Source of the DNA: an uncultured Flavonifractor sp.
GTDB taxonomy: Bacteria; Bacillota; Clostridia; Oscillospirales; Oscillospiraceae
Assembly: GCA_947346365.1 (NCBI GenBank)
Contig: CANAAV010000009.1
Location: forward strand, 28,610 to 92,609
Direction of reading: 5' to 3'
DNA length: 64,000 nt
A program made the position numbers and the translations under genes. The notes under the pieces were generated by a model, which was not told the DNA's origin, made no database searches, and was given only the letters and a program-made list of their open reading frames with translations. Shown here piece by piece: positions 42,931-50,944 of the stretch (position 1 is its first letter; every line of letters starts with the position of its first letter).

Positions 42931-43737
42931 ATGCAGGAGGAGCTGGAGGCTTTGCTTCAACGCCGCGCACAGCGGCGGGTGGGGCGCGCGCTGCGCTGCC
43001 TGGACCGGGTAGATTCCACCAACAATGAGCTCAAGCGCCTGGGAGGGCAGGCCCCCGACGGACTGGCGGTGCTGGCGCTGGAGCAGACCGGCGGCAGAGG
43101 GCGGCAGGGACGGTCTTTTGTGTCCCCGGCAGGGCAAGGGCTCTATCTGTCAGTCCTGCTGCATCCCCGCTGCGCTCCGCAGCAGCTGGGCGGCCTCACT
43201 GCCTGGACAGCGGTGGCGGTCTGCCGCGCTGTCCAGCGCGTCTGCCCCCTCTCCCCCGGCATCAAGTGGCCCAACGACGTAATCTTGGCGGGAAAAAAGC
43301 TCTGCGGCATTCTTACAGAGCTGGAGAACAACCCCCAGACAGGCGGGGCAAGCCCCGTTGTGGTGGGAATTGGCATAAACGTCAGCCAGCGTGAGTCCGA
43401 TTTCGGCCCGGAGGTGGCCCCTGTGGCAATCTCCCTGGCCCAGGCCCTGGGCGGCCCTCCCCCCCGGCTGGCGGTGCTGGCGGCGGCGGTATTGGATGAG
43501 CTGGACGCGCTTTACGCCGCCTTTCCGGCGGGCGGGGCGGAATATCTGGCGGATTACCGGCAGCGCTGCCTAACCCTGGGCCACCCAGTCCAGGTCCTCC
43601 GCCGCGGCGTACCTAAAGAGGGTTGGGCGGAGGAAATTGACGGAGAATTTGCCCTGTGGGTCCGCTGGAAGAGCGGACAGCGGGAGCGCCTGAGCGCCGG
43701 TGAGGTCTCGGTGCGGGGGCTGCTGGGATACGTATAA
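42931..43737 (+). CDS. birA: biotin-[acetyl-CoA-carboxylase] ligase, class I (no HTH)
   Basis: A 268-aa biotin protein ligase: biotin + ATP + apo-carboxylase to holo-carboxylase. Catalytic motif EQTGGRGRQGRSFVSPAGQGLYLSVLLHP (about 60-90), IKWPNDVILAGKKLCGILTE and VVGIGINV; a C-terminal SH3-like domain (LRRGVPKEGWAEEIDGEFALWVRW...) closes it. The N-terminal helix-turn-helix of bifunctional BirA is absent, so it should not act as a repressor. AGGAGG lies nine bases upstream of ATG 42931. Confidence 0.93.
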   Translation: MQEELEALLQRRAQRRVGRALRCLDRVDSTNNELKRLGGQAPDGLAVLALEQTGGRGRQGRSFVSPAGQGLYLSVLLHPRCAPQQLGGLTAWTAVAVCRAVQRVCPLSPGIKWPNDVILAGKKLCGILTELENNPQTGGASPVVVGIGINVSQRESDFGPEVAPVAISLAQALGGPPPRLAVLAAAVLDELDALYAAFPAGGAEYLADYRQRCLTLGHPVQVLRRGVPKEGWAEEIDGEFALWVRWKSGQRERLSAGEVSVRGLLGYV

Positions 43738-43792
43738 TCCGCCGCCTGGGTGGGAAAACTTCCCGTATCCAATGATAAAGGAGGTCGTTCCC

Positions 43793-44392
43793 GTGTCCAT
43801 CGCCTTTGAAGAAAGTCAGACCAGGGTCAACCTGCTGCGGGCCTTCGCCGGTGAGAGTCAGGCCCGCAACCGCTACACCTTTGCCGCCGGATTGGCAAAG
43901 AAAAACAATCTCCAGGTCATCCAGGGCGTATTCGCTTTTACCGCCGAGCAGGAGCGGGCCCACGCCAAAGTTTTTTATGATCGGCTCCAGCCCGTAACCG
44001 GGCAGAACATCCAAATTGAGGGCAGCTATCCCGTAGAGCTCTGGCCGGACGTGCTTTCCCACTTGCGCGCCGCCCAGCACAACGAGTTTCAGGAGTGGAG
44101 CCACGACTATAAGGAATTTGCCAAGACCGCCAAAACCGAAGGGTTTGAGGAGATCTCCCACATCTTCTCCCAGATCTCTGAGGTGGAACACACCCACGGG
44201 GAGCGCTTTGGCCAATTTGCCGACCTGCTGGAGCAGGGCAAGCTCTTTGTCTCTGACGTGGAGGTTCAGTGGATGTGCCTCAACTGCGGACAGATTGTGC
44301 ACTCCGCCATAGCGCCCAAGGTCTGCCCCGTATGCAGGCATCCCCAGGGGTACTTTATCCGCTGGGAGCTGGCTCCCTTCGCGTCACTTTAA
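43793..44392 (+). CDS. rubrerythrin
   Basis: A 199-aa diiron peroxidase that removes hydrogen peroxide in anaerobes. The ferritin-like four-helix domain carries E..R...E..H-type iron ligands (NLLRAFAGESQARNRYTFAA; FTAEQERAHAKVFYDRL; AQHNEFQEWSHDYKEFAKTAKTEGFEEISHIFSQISEVEHTHGERF), and a C-terminal rubredoxin-like FeS4 site has CLNCG and CPVCRHP. GTG 43793 is preceded by AAAGGAGGT, the best start in the frame. Probably co-transcribed with birA or from its own promoter 55 bases downstream of it. Confidence 0.95.
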   Translation: MSIAFEESQTRVNLLRAFAGESQARNRYTFAAGLAKKNNLQVIQGVFAFTAEQERAHAKVFYDRLQPVTGQNIQIEGSYPVELWPDVLSHLRAAQHNEFQEWSHDYKEFAKTAKTEGFEEISHIFSQISEVEHTHGERFGQFADLLEQGKLFVSDVEVQWMCLNCGQIVHSAIAPKVCPVCRHPQGYFIRWELAPFASL

Positions 44393-44436
44393 GTCAGACG
44401 GCCGGTACAGCCGGCCTATAGCCCCCAGCAGTCAAT

Positions 44437-44478
44437 AAAACCGGTCCCCTGATGCAGGAGCATCAGGGGACCGGTTTT
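44437..44478. terminator. bidirectional terminator
   Basis: Eighteen-base perfect stem AAAACCGGTCCCCTGATG / CATCAGGGGACCGGTTTT with a six-base loop, between rubrerythrin and the convergent Na/Pi cotransporter gene. Confidence 0.92.
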
Positions 44479-44565
44479 ATGCCGGATAAGCGTGGGGTAT
44501 GGGGCCCGCCGTTCTCCCGGCAGGCGCCGCGCTTAGGCCTAGTTGGACATAAGATACTGCAATTT

Positions 44566-46362
44566 CTACTGCTCCGTATCCTCTGTTTTTTCAATTTCAA
44601 TCGGCACAAAATATCTTTCCCGGTAGTTTGCAAAAAGCTGGTCAAATTCCCGGTCAGCGCCGTGGTGGAGGTCGTGGATATAGGTGTGGGAGTCAATGCG
44701 GATGATGTCGTCCTTGGAGGAGGTCTGGCGCAGAATCCGCAGGGCCACGTTGGAGCAGTGGTCGGAGATGCGTTCCAGATTAATAAGCAGCTCTAAAAAC
44801 TGGGTCCCCAGCTCAATGGTGCACTCGCCCAGCTTCAGCCGCTCCACATGGCGGTTTTTCAGCGTATCCGCCATCAGATCCACTACCTCCTCCAGGGGTT
44901 CCACCTGGACAGCGTCGGAGCGCTGACGGGTCTGGTAGCAGGTAATTGCTTTTTCCACAGTGGCGTTGACGGCGCTGCACATGCCGTCCAGCTCCTTCTG
45001 GGCCTGTGAGGAGAAGGAGATGCCCCGGTCATGAAGGATTACGGCACACTCAGACACGTTGACGGCATAATCCCCGATCCGCTCAAAATCCGACAGCGTG
45101 TGCAGCAGCTCGGACACCTGTATGCTGTCTTCCGTGGAAATGGGGTGTCCGGTGAGCTTGACCAGGTAATTATCCAGCATGTTTTCCAGCTTATCTATCG
45201 CAGTTTCTGTCTCATTGAGGCGCTCTAGTTTTTTCTGGTCAAAGTGGGAAATCAGCTCCCCGGCCAGAACCAGGTTAGACTTGGCAAAAACGCCCATTTG
45301 CAGCACCGTCTCATGGGCCTTCTCCAGCGCCAGAGACGGGGTCGCCAAAAAGCGCTCGTCCAAAACCGTCAGCTCCTGCTCCTCAGCGCTGCCCGGCACA
45401 ATGTGCTCTACCAGCCGCACCAAGAGCTTATTGAACGGAAGCAGCGTAATACAGCAGGCCACATTGAAGCACAGGTGCAGGTTCGCGATGGAACCGCGGG
45501 TCATAACGCTCTCCCAAAAAGCGAAACGGAACAGTGCGTTGCCGCCGTAAAGCAGCACCAAAAAGACCAGCGTGCCGATGATATTGAAGGACAAATGCAG
45601 CGCGGCCGTGCGCTTGGCGTTTCTGCTGGCGCCCACCGAGGAGACCAGCGAGGTCAGGCAGGTGCCGATATTCTGGCCCATAATAAGGGGAAACGCAATT
45701 TTAAAGCTCACCGCCCCTGTGGCGCTCAGGGCCTGAAGGATGCCCACCGAAGCCGCCGAGCTGTGGAGCAGCGCGGTGACCAGCGCGCCAACCAGCACGC
45801 CGAGAAACGGGTTGGAGAAGGAGGCAAACATCTGCTGGAAGGCGGGGGAGTCCTGTAGGGGACGCATCGCGCTTTCCATACTGCTCATACCCAGGAACAA
45901 AAGTCCCATACCCAGCAAAATCTGTCCCAAAAACCGCTTACGCCCGCCGTTGAAAAACATATAGAACAAAATGCCCAGAACTGCCAGGGCAGAGCCCAGA
46001 AACGTGGGCTTCAGCATGGTGAATACCAGCGAGTCGGAGGAGATATCCCCTAAGCTGAGCAGCTGGGCCGTGATTGTGGTGCCAATGTTCGCGCCCATAA
46101 TGATGCCCACCGTCTGCTCCAGCTTCATAATGCCGGCATTGACAAAGCCCACGCACATAACTGTGGTGGCGGTGGAGCTCTGCATCAGTCCTGTTACCAC
46201 CGCGCCCAACAGCACGCCCTTAAACACGTTGCTGGTGAGACGCTCTAAAATCTTCTCCAAATGTCCGCTGGAAAACTTCTCCAGTCCGTCTGTCATGGTG
46301 GTCATGCCGAACATCAGCACGGCAATGGCGCCAAGCATTGCGGCCGCATCTGTAATCGTCAC
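44566..46362 (-). CDS. Na+/phosphate cotransporter family protein with PhoU-like domain
   Basis: A 598-aa NptA/YjbB-type protein. The membrane half (about 1-320) has the two inverted QSS motifs (GLMQSSTATTVMCVGFVNAG and LLHSSAASVGILQALS) of the NaPi-IIb fold and GIIMGANIGTT / LIMGQNIGTC; the cytoplasmic C-terminal part (about 350-570) is a PhoU-like helical bundle (LSDFERIGDYAVNVSE, LINLERISDHCSNVALRIL). It moves phosphate with sodium. GTG start at 46362 behind GGGGAGGAAG. Divergent from sigK. Confidence 0.92.
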   Translation of the reverse strand: MTITDAAAMLGAIAVLMFGMTTMTDGLEKFSSGHLEKILERLTSNVFKGVLLGAVVTGLMQSSTATTVMCVGFVNAGIMKLEQTVGIIMGANIGTTITAQLLSLGDISSDSLVFTMLKPTFLGSALAVLGILFYMFFNGGRKRFLGQILLGMGLLFLGMSSMESAMRPLQDSPAFQQMFASFSNPFLGVLVGALVTALLHSSAASVGILQALSATGAVSFKIAFPLIMGQNIGTCLTSLVSSVGASRNAKRTAALHLSFNIIGTLVFLVLLYGGNALFRFAFWESVMTRGSIANLHLCFNVACCITLLPFNKLLVRLVEHIVPGSAEEQELTVLDERFLATPSLALEKAHETVLQMGVFAKSNLVLAGELISHFDQKKLERLNETETAIDKLENMLDNYLVKLTGHPISTEDSIQVSELLHTLSDFERIGDYAVNVSECAVILHDRGISFSSQAQKELDGMCSAVNATVEKAITCYQTRQRSDAVQVEPLEEVVDLMADTLKNRHVERLKLGECTIELGTQFLELLINLERISDHCSNVALRILRQTSSKDDIIRIDSHTYIHDLHHGADREFDQLFANYRERYFVPIEIEKTEDTEQ

Positions 46363-46611
46363 ACTCTTCCTCCCCGTCTGACATCTCTGTCACACACTAT
46401 ACAAGGTCCTATCCAACCAGAATAGATTATATCGCTCAGTAAGAATTTCGTAAATGCTTTCCGCAGACTTTTCTCATTTTTGATGAATATGACAAAAAAC
46501 GCAAAGTAATAATTGTGGAAATCATCTACTCTTTCGACACAAGCCGCTCAGGCTCTTTGCATAGAGACAGGCAAAGGAAGAATAGGCTGGAAGAAGGAGG
46601 TGTACCCAAAC

Positions 46612-47265
46612 ATGTTGACAGCCTGGATATTGCTGATGCTCAACAGCCTGTTTTTCACCCTGCGCTTATCCGGCGGCAGCGGCAGCGGCTCTTTCCCCCG
46701 GCCACTGAAGGCGGAGGAGGAGCGGATGTACCTGGAGCGGTTCGCTCAGGGGGATTTAGAGGCCAGAAATGTGCTGATTGAGCACAATTTGCGCTTGGTG
46801 GCACATATTATGAAAAAATATTACACCCCTAACGGGGACCAAGACGACCTTATTTCTATTGGGACCATCGGACTTATCAAAGGGATCTCAACCTTCAAAC
46901 CGGACAAAAATGTGCGTTTGGCAACTTACGCTTCCCGGTGTATTGAAAATGAGATTTTAATGCACTTCCGCGCGCAAAAAAAATTACAGGGCGAGGTTTC
47001 CCTCTCTGACTCCATTGATGGAGACGGGGATGGAAACGCGTTGTCCCTGATGGACACCATAAGCGTGGACGACACGATGCTGGAGGAGCTAGACACTCGA
47101 GATTCCTGCGCCAAGGTGCGACAATGCGTTGCGCGGTGCCTGGAGCCCCGCGAAGCCATGATTATTGCCCTGCGCTATGGGCTGAATGGGGAACAGCCTC
47201 TGACCCAGCGTGAAATTGCAGCAAAGTGCGGAATATCGCGGTCCTATGTGTCCCGCCTCGCTTAA
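46612..47265 (+). CDS. sigK: sporulation sigma factor SigK, 5' part, interrupted by an intervening element
   Basis: Encodes 217 residues of the late mother-cell sigma factor. A hydrophobic pro-sequence (about 1-20, MLTAWILLMLNSLFFTLRLS) as in B. subtilis pro-SigK is followed by region 2 (LIEHNLRLVAHIMKKYY; DDLISIGTIGLIKGISTF; LATYASRCIENEILMHFRAQKK) and region 4 (LTQREIAAKCGISRSYVSRL). The frame stops two codons after the HTH (SRLA) where the core repeat ATGTGTCCCGCCT meets foreign DNA. Joining 47258 to 52565 restores ...SYVSRLEKKALKKLQAAM... and 231 codons. AAGGAGGTG lies 11 bases before ATG 46612. Confidence 0.93.
   Translation: MLTAWILLMLNSLFFTLRLSGGSGSGSFPRPLKAEEERMYLERFAQGDLEARNVLIEHNLRLVAHIMKKYYTPNGDQDDLISIGTIGLIKGISTFKPDKNVRLATYASRCIENEILMHFRAQKKLQGEVSLSDSIDGDGDGNALSLMDTISVDDTMLEELDTRDSCAKVRQCVARCLEPREAMIIALRYGLNGEQPLTQREIAAKCGISRSYVSRLA
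47246..47258 (+). repeat. left attachment core of the sigK element
   Basis: ATGTGTCCCGCCT, within the codons for Tyr-Val-Ser-Arg-Leu of sigK; direct repeat of 52552-52564. Serine integrase crossover would be at a dinucleotide inside it; which one cannot be read from the sequence. Confidence 0.9.
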
Positions 47266-47411
47266 TGTAAACGATGCCCGGAAAGCCTTGCGGGGCAAGG
47301 GCTTGTCCGGTCATTGGATGTTTTTGGTCGCGCCGAGGTGATTGTAAGTGGTGGAAAAGTTCAAAGAAGATAAGCGGACATTCATCATATTTTTTTGATG
47401 TTAGGATATCA

Positions 47412-47993
47412 TCAGGCACCTACTTGGCTAATCCAGTCTCTAATGTTTGTTCCGATTCTTTCTATATCTTTTTTGCTTAATTGTCCGCTATGCATAATTA
47501 CATTTCTTGAACGCTCAAGGGTCTGAATTATCTGTCTAGCCCAGTCAATAGAAATAATATGAACCTCAAAAAGCTCGAAATTTTGTTGCATAATAGAAAC
47601 CAAATCACCAAACTCTATGTAATTAATCATTGAATCACCGCGTTGGGTGTGCCATTTAATTTTTTCTTCTTCGTGCTTCCGAGAGTCTGCAAATTTGCGA
47701 ATTTTTTCAGAAACACTCTCTTGCCACCAGTTTTCGCCTTTCTGTTCAAGTAAGATTTTTGAAACAAATTTCCTGACCATATTTTCAAATGCGGCGATTG
47801 CAGTATAGACTGTGGCCATTTCTTTTGCATTTTGGACACATTCAGAATCCAATAAGTCAAGGGATAAGCAAGCAATATATTCTTGTGACAATGCTTCAGA
47901 TGTAGAATACTTGCTGACAGTACCAGCATGGTTCAATGCCACTTTAGTCAATTCGCCACGCATAACAAAGGAATAAAGTGTATCATCATTCAT
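47412..47993 (-). CDS. HEPN-domain protein, Swt1-type, in the sigK element
   Basis: A 193-aa soluble helical protein. The C-terminal part has the Swt1-HEPN pattern INYIEFGDLVSIMQQNFELF ... WARQIIQTLERSRNVIMHSG; the RNVIMH segment (163-168) is the Rx4H signature of HEPN RNases. Such proteins often act as RNA-cleaving toxins or defence effectors. It is AT-rich relative to the neighbours. It starts ten bases after the stop of the DUF5343 gene, so the two form an operon and may be functional partners. Toxicity is inference. Confidence 0.75.
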   Translation of the reverse strand: MNDDTLYSFVMRGELTKVALNHAGTVSKYSTSEALSQEYIACLSLDLLDSECVQNAKEMATVYTAIAAFENMVRKFVSKILLEQKGENWWQESVSEKIRKFADSRKHEEEKIKWHTQRGDSMINYIEFGDLVSIMQQNFELFEVHIISIDWARQIIQTLERSRNVIMHSGQLSKKDIERIGTNIRDWISQVGA

Positions 47994-48002
47994 AAATATG
48001 CC

Positions 48003-48629
48003 TCACAGTAAATGCTTCTTTAAGCTTTGAAAGATTGCATCATACACAGCCATATTAGTTGTTTCAGGTAAATGGATTTGAATATTATAATACAGGTTCA
48101 TATCAGAAATATGTTTTCTTTGTGTTGCGCAGAGAGGTTCCTTCGTGGACATATCTGTAGGCGGTGTTGGTTGAGTAGGCTGTCCATCAGAGGGAACAAG
48201 ATTGCGGGACCAATCGGCTAACGCACATAATGCTTTAAATGTTGAAGTCATATTATTTAAAACTGTATCACTTTTTTGCCCTTGAGTTAAGGTTCTAAAC
48301 TTATTCTTTACTTCATCATTTGTCATGTTTTGAGCATCTTTTCGAAGATTAAATAAATCTTCGTACGCCTCTTCAATGGCAGTAGCTAAAACAAACCCGG
48401 TTTGTGTCTGATCAATAAACTCATAATATCTTGTTGTTGGTTGTCCTGCATCATCAATGAGCCCAAGTGCTTTAAATACGCCAACATATAAGCGGTCATT
48501 ACTACTCTTAAATCCCAAATCTTCTAAAAATTTGTTTGTAAATCGATCAGGTGCTTTTGCACTCACTACAGAATTAATTACGCTCACGAGGTTTTTGGTG
48601 GTGATAAGATATGCACTGGTTAGAGACAT
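48003..48629 (-). CDS. DUF5343-like protein in the sigK element
   Basis: A 208-aa protein resembling the DUF5343 family: LTSAYLITTKNLVSVINSVV, APDRFTNKFLEDLGFKSSNDRLYVGVFKALGLIDDAGQPTTRYYEF, VKNKFRTLTQGQKSDTVLNNMTSTFKALC. The fold suggests winged-helix units; function unknown. Start 48629 is chosen for AAAGGAGGAA nine bases upstream; the longer frame lacks a site. It precedes the HEPN gene in one transcript and could be its antitoxin, sensor or DNA-binding partner. AT-rich. Confidence 0.72.
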   Translation of the reverse strand: MSLTSAYLITTKNLVSVINSVVSAKAPDRFTNKFLEDLGFKSSNDRLYVGVFKALGLIDDAGQPTTRYYEFIDQTQTGFVLATAIEEAYEDLFNLRKDAQNMTNDEVKNKFRTLTQGQKSDTVLNNMTSTFKALCALADWSRNLVPSDGQPTQPTPPTDMSTKEPLCATQRKHISDMNLYYNIQIHLPETTNMAVYDAIFQSLKKHLL

Positions 48630-48709
48630 GACAATTCCTCCTTTTAATAAAAGTGGATTCCCCGACATCTTGTTTTTCTTTATTAAGCTCAATTTAATTT
48701 GATTTGATT

Positions 48710-50020
48710 TTATTTCAAAAAGAAGTCAAGTGCTTTTACAAGCTTAATCCCATCTTGTGTCTGAATCAAGTCGCAATCCAGCGCAATAACCAATTTTTCA
48801 TAATTATCCCTGATTTTCCGCAATGGAGCCAATTCCCGTTCCCGAGTCTCCAACGCATTCATATTCTCTGTGACCTGGATATACTTCTTTTCATCCGCTT
48901 TTGTAGCGACGAAGTCCACTTCCTGATTGTCGATTTTTCCAATGGCCACATCGTATCCCTGCCGCAGCAGTTCAAAATAGATAATGTTCTCCAGGATATG
49001 CCCGCTGTCTCCGTCCCGGTAGCCCAGCAGATAGTTCCGTAGCCCCATGTCCACGATATAATACTTGCCCAGCGTTCTCAGATACTCCCGACCCTTTATG
49101 TCAAACCGCTTAATTTCGTAGAAAATATAAGCTTCCAGTAGCGCCTCAATATAGCTCTGGATGGTATGCACGGCAGGTTTCCTGCGGCCTTTCTCTTCTA
49201 ACAGGCCCTCGTTGACCAGCGTATTCCCGATAGATGTTGCCGACACATTGTTGCCGACATTGTCGGCCAGGAACATGATGATCTTCCGGAGCAGGACGGG
49301 GTCAGTGATGGTCCTGCGACCCTTGCGCTTTTCCCGTTCCAGAATATCATTGACAACAGCGGCGGAGTACACTCCATCCAGTGCTGCTGTTACACGGTCG
49401 ATCTCCAGCCCCACATCCATCAGCATGGGCATCCCGCCGAACCAAGCATATTCGTTGAACAGTTCCCGCTCATCGTAAATATCGCCGTCCTGGTCAGTAA
49501 TCCGCCGTTTCAGCGCTCCAGTGGGCGATTTCTTTTCCGTTACAGTGTAACCATGGAAATCCAAAAACTCTTTGAAAGAAAGGGGGAGTACTTTGATCTC
49601 AACATATCGGCCAGAAAGGTAGGTGGACAATTCAGAAGAAAGCAGGTATGCATTAGAGCCGGTGATGTAAATATCACAATCAAAATCTACGCGGAAGGAG
49701 TTGACAGCATTTTCCCAGCCCGAGATTTTCTGCACCTCGTCAAAAAACAAGTACATCCGTTGATCGGGCAGGATACGAGCCTTTACATATTCATAAAAAA
49801 CCCTGACGTCCATATCAGGAAAGCTCATGGACTCAAAGTTCATTTCAAGAATCTGCTCTTGGTCAATACCAGTTTCCCGCAAATGCTGGGCCATCAGCTT
49901 CATGAGGCTGGACTTGCCACAGCGCCGGATACCAGTTATGACTTTAATCATCTCGGTGTCCTGAAAGGCAATCATCCGATTCAGATAGAGGTCACGCTTT
50001 TTGAGAATTGGCTTCTGCAC
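48710..50020 (-). CDS. AAA-family ATPase with DUF4143-type C-terminus
   Basis: A 436-aa ATP-binding protein of the widespread predicted AAA+ (AAA_14 / DUF4143) family. Walker A GIRRCGKSS near residue 30, Walker B MYLFFDEVQ, sensor ITGSNAYLLSSEL, the GRYVEIKVLPLSFKEFL segment and a C-terminal nuclease-like fold region (NIIYFELLRQGYDVAIGKIDNQEVDFVA, PD-(D/E)XK-like arrangement of Glu and Asp). Start GTG 50020 behind GGAAGGGGG is preferred over ATG 50056. Function unknown; often mobile or present in multiple paralogues. GC content is intermediate. Confidence 0.85.
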   Translation of the reverse strand: MQKPILKKRDLYLNRMIAFQDTEMIKVITGIRRCGKSSLMKLMAQHLRETGIDQEQILEMNFESMSFPDMDVRVFYEYVKARILPDQRMYLFFDEVQKISGWENAVNSFRVDFDCDIYITGSNAYLLSSELSTYLSGRYVEIKVLPLSFKEFLDFHGYTVTEKKSPTGALKRRITDQDGDIYDERELFNEYAWFGGMPMLMDVGLEIDRVTAALDGVYSAAVVNDILEREKRKGRRTITDPVLLRKIIMFLADNVGNNVSATSIGNTLVNEGLLEEKGRRKPAVHTIQSYIEALLEAYIFYEIKRFDIKGREYLRTLGKYYIVDMGLRNYLLGYRDGDSGHILENIIYFELLRQGYDVAIGKIDNQEVDFVATKADEKKYIQVTENMNALETRERELAPLRKIRDNYEKLVIALDCDLIQTQDGIKLVKALDFFLK

Positions 50021-50245
50021 AATTATCCCCCTTCCTTTTCGTGTCAAGCATATCATATTTATGTCCAGAAATCAAGTTTATTACATCAAAATAACAAAAA
50101 ATAATTTCAGCGAAATTTATTACATTCAAATTGAATGGATTTTGTTGAGGATGGAAGGGAAATGTCGCGTACATAACTCTCGTTGAACGAGTTTTTAAGG
50201 GGGAAAAGGGAAGACGCCAACATACATATGTAGCGAATGACTCCA

Positions 50246-50275
50246 AAGGTCTGCTCAATTAAGAGCAGGCCTTTT
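50246..50275 (+). terminator. terminator-like hairpin in the 50.02-50.32 kb gap
   Basis: AAAGGTCTGCTC and GAGCAGGCCTTTT form an 11-12 bp stem with a G-T pair around AATTAA. It lies 46 bases before the 139-aa gene, so it may end an upstream short transcript or act as a leader attenuator. The rest of this AT-rich gap shows nothing else definable. Confidence 0.5.
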
Positions 50276-50320
50276 CTTATACCCTATTATAACCTAATTC
50301 TTGTGAAAGGCGGTGATTCC

Positions 50321-50740
50321 ATGAATTTGATGGAATCAAAGATTCAGAAAATTTTGCAAGAGAACCGCGCTGAGTTTATTGACTCACTTCGACTGAGCGG
50401 GATTGATGTAAACCGTGGTGGTTGGAGTGCAGATGCTGTTGACCAAAATGCTCAGGCTGGCGCACTGTCGCTCATACAGTTTGTATCACAGGAAAACATC
50501 TCTGACCGGTGCCGAGATACCTTTCTCCGAACGATTGCAGGTAATTTGGACGGGGAAGAACGCACCTTTGTCATGGCCTGGATTTACGCCGCTTACGAAT
50601 GGGCTGGAAGATTCCCGCCTTACGCGATTATTCAGCATATGATCGACCCGATGATTTTTAGCGAATATTATATTTCCTTACAAAAATATCTATATATGTA
50701 CCCCCAAGGCTATTTCATGCGCACTACGAATATAGTTTAA
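50321..50740 (+). CDS. unknown 139-aa protein of the sigK element
   Basis: Not recognised. It starts MNLMESKIQKILQENRAEF with AAAGGCGGTG upstream and is largely helical. The middle contains LSLIQFVSQENISDRCRDTFLRTIAGNLDGEERTFVMAWIYAAYEWAG; the C-terminus is rich in Tyr and Met (SEYYISLQKYLYMYPQGYFM). No signal peptide or membrane segment. It lies 24 bases upstream of the 46-codon gene and the recombinase, on the same strand, so all three may be co-expressed; a role in controlling recombination or stability of the element is possible. Confidence 0.65.
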   Translation: MNLMESKIQKILQENRAEFIDSLRLSGIDVNRGGWSADAVDQNAQAGALSLIQFVSQENISDRCRDTFLRTIAGNLDGEERTFVMAWIYAAYEWAGRFPPYAIIQHMIDPMIFSEYYISLQKYLYMYPQGYFMRTTNIV

Positions 50741-50764
50741 TATCTTGAATCAGGAGGTGCTTCT

Positions 50765-50905
50765 TTGAAATCGCTAGAGCTGACGATTATTACCCACTGT
50801 ACGAAAGATGCACCAGATGTCCAGCAAATCATTCTGAATTCCTTAGAACTTTTTCTCAGAAAGGAACTTCACAACATTGCAAGTCTCTCGTGCCATATTG
50901 TATGA
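50765..50905 (+). CDS. 46-aa protein directly upstream of the serine recombinase
   Basis: A TTG-initiated frame behind the perfect CAGGAGGTGCTTC site. The peptide starts MKSLELTIITHCTKDAPDVQ and ends with LHNIASLSCHIV; mixed alpha/beta prediction, no membrane segment. It ends 40 bases before the recombinase start. In large serine recombinase systems, small proteins (recombination directionality factors) decide between integration and excision; position makes this one a candidate, without sequence proof. Confidence 0.55.
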   Translation: MKSLELTIITHCTKDAPDVQQIILNSLELFLRKELHNIASLSCHIV

Positions 50906-50906
50906 T
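50877..50906 (+). promoter_or_regulatory. candidate promoter of the recombinase gene
   Basis: TTGCAA (50877-50882), 18 bases, TATGAT (50901-50906) could be read by SigA. The overlapping CATATTGTA (50894-50902) matches the CATANNNTA -10 of mother-cell SigK, with AC 18 bases upstream, slightly too far. Either reading is tentative. Confidence 0.35.
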
Positions 50907-50944
50907 ACATACGATGAATGGCCGCTTATCTCAGGAGGTATGAC

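Noticed and set aside
46465-46560. SigE-type promoter before sigK
   Set aside because: GAATATG and CATAGAG segments are present, but no pair has both correct sequence and spacing; expected from biology but not supported here.
50891-50915. SigE promoter before the recombinase (ATATT ... CATACGAT)
   Set aside because: The two boxes are only eight bases apart, far too close for a SigE promoter; only a weak SigA/SigK-like alternative was kept.
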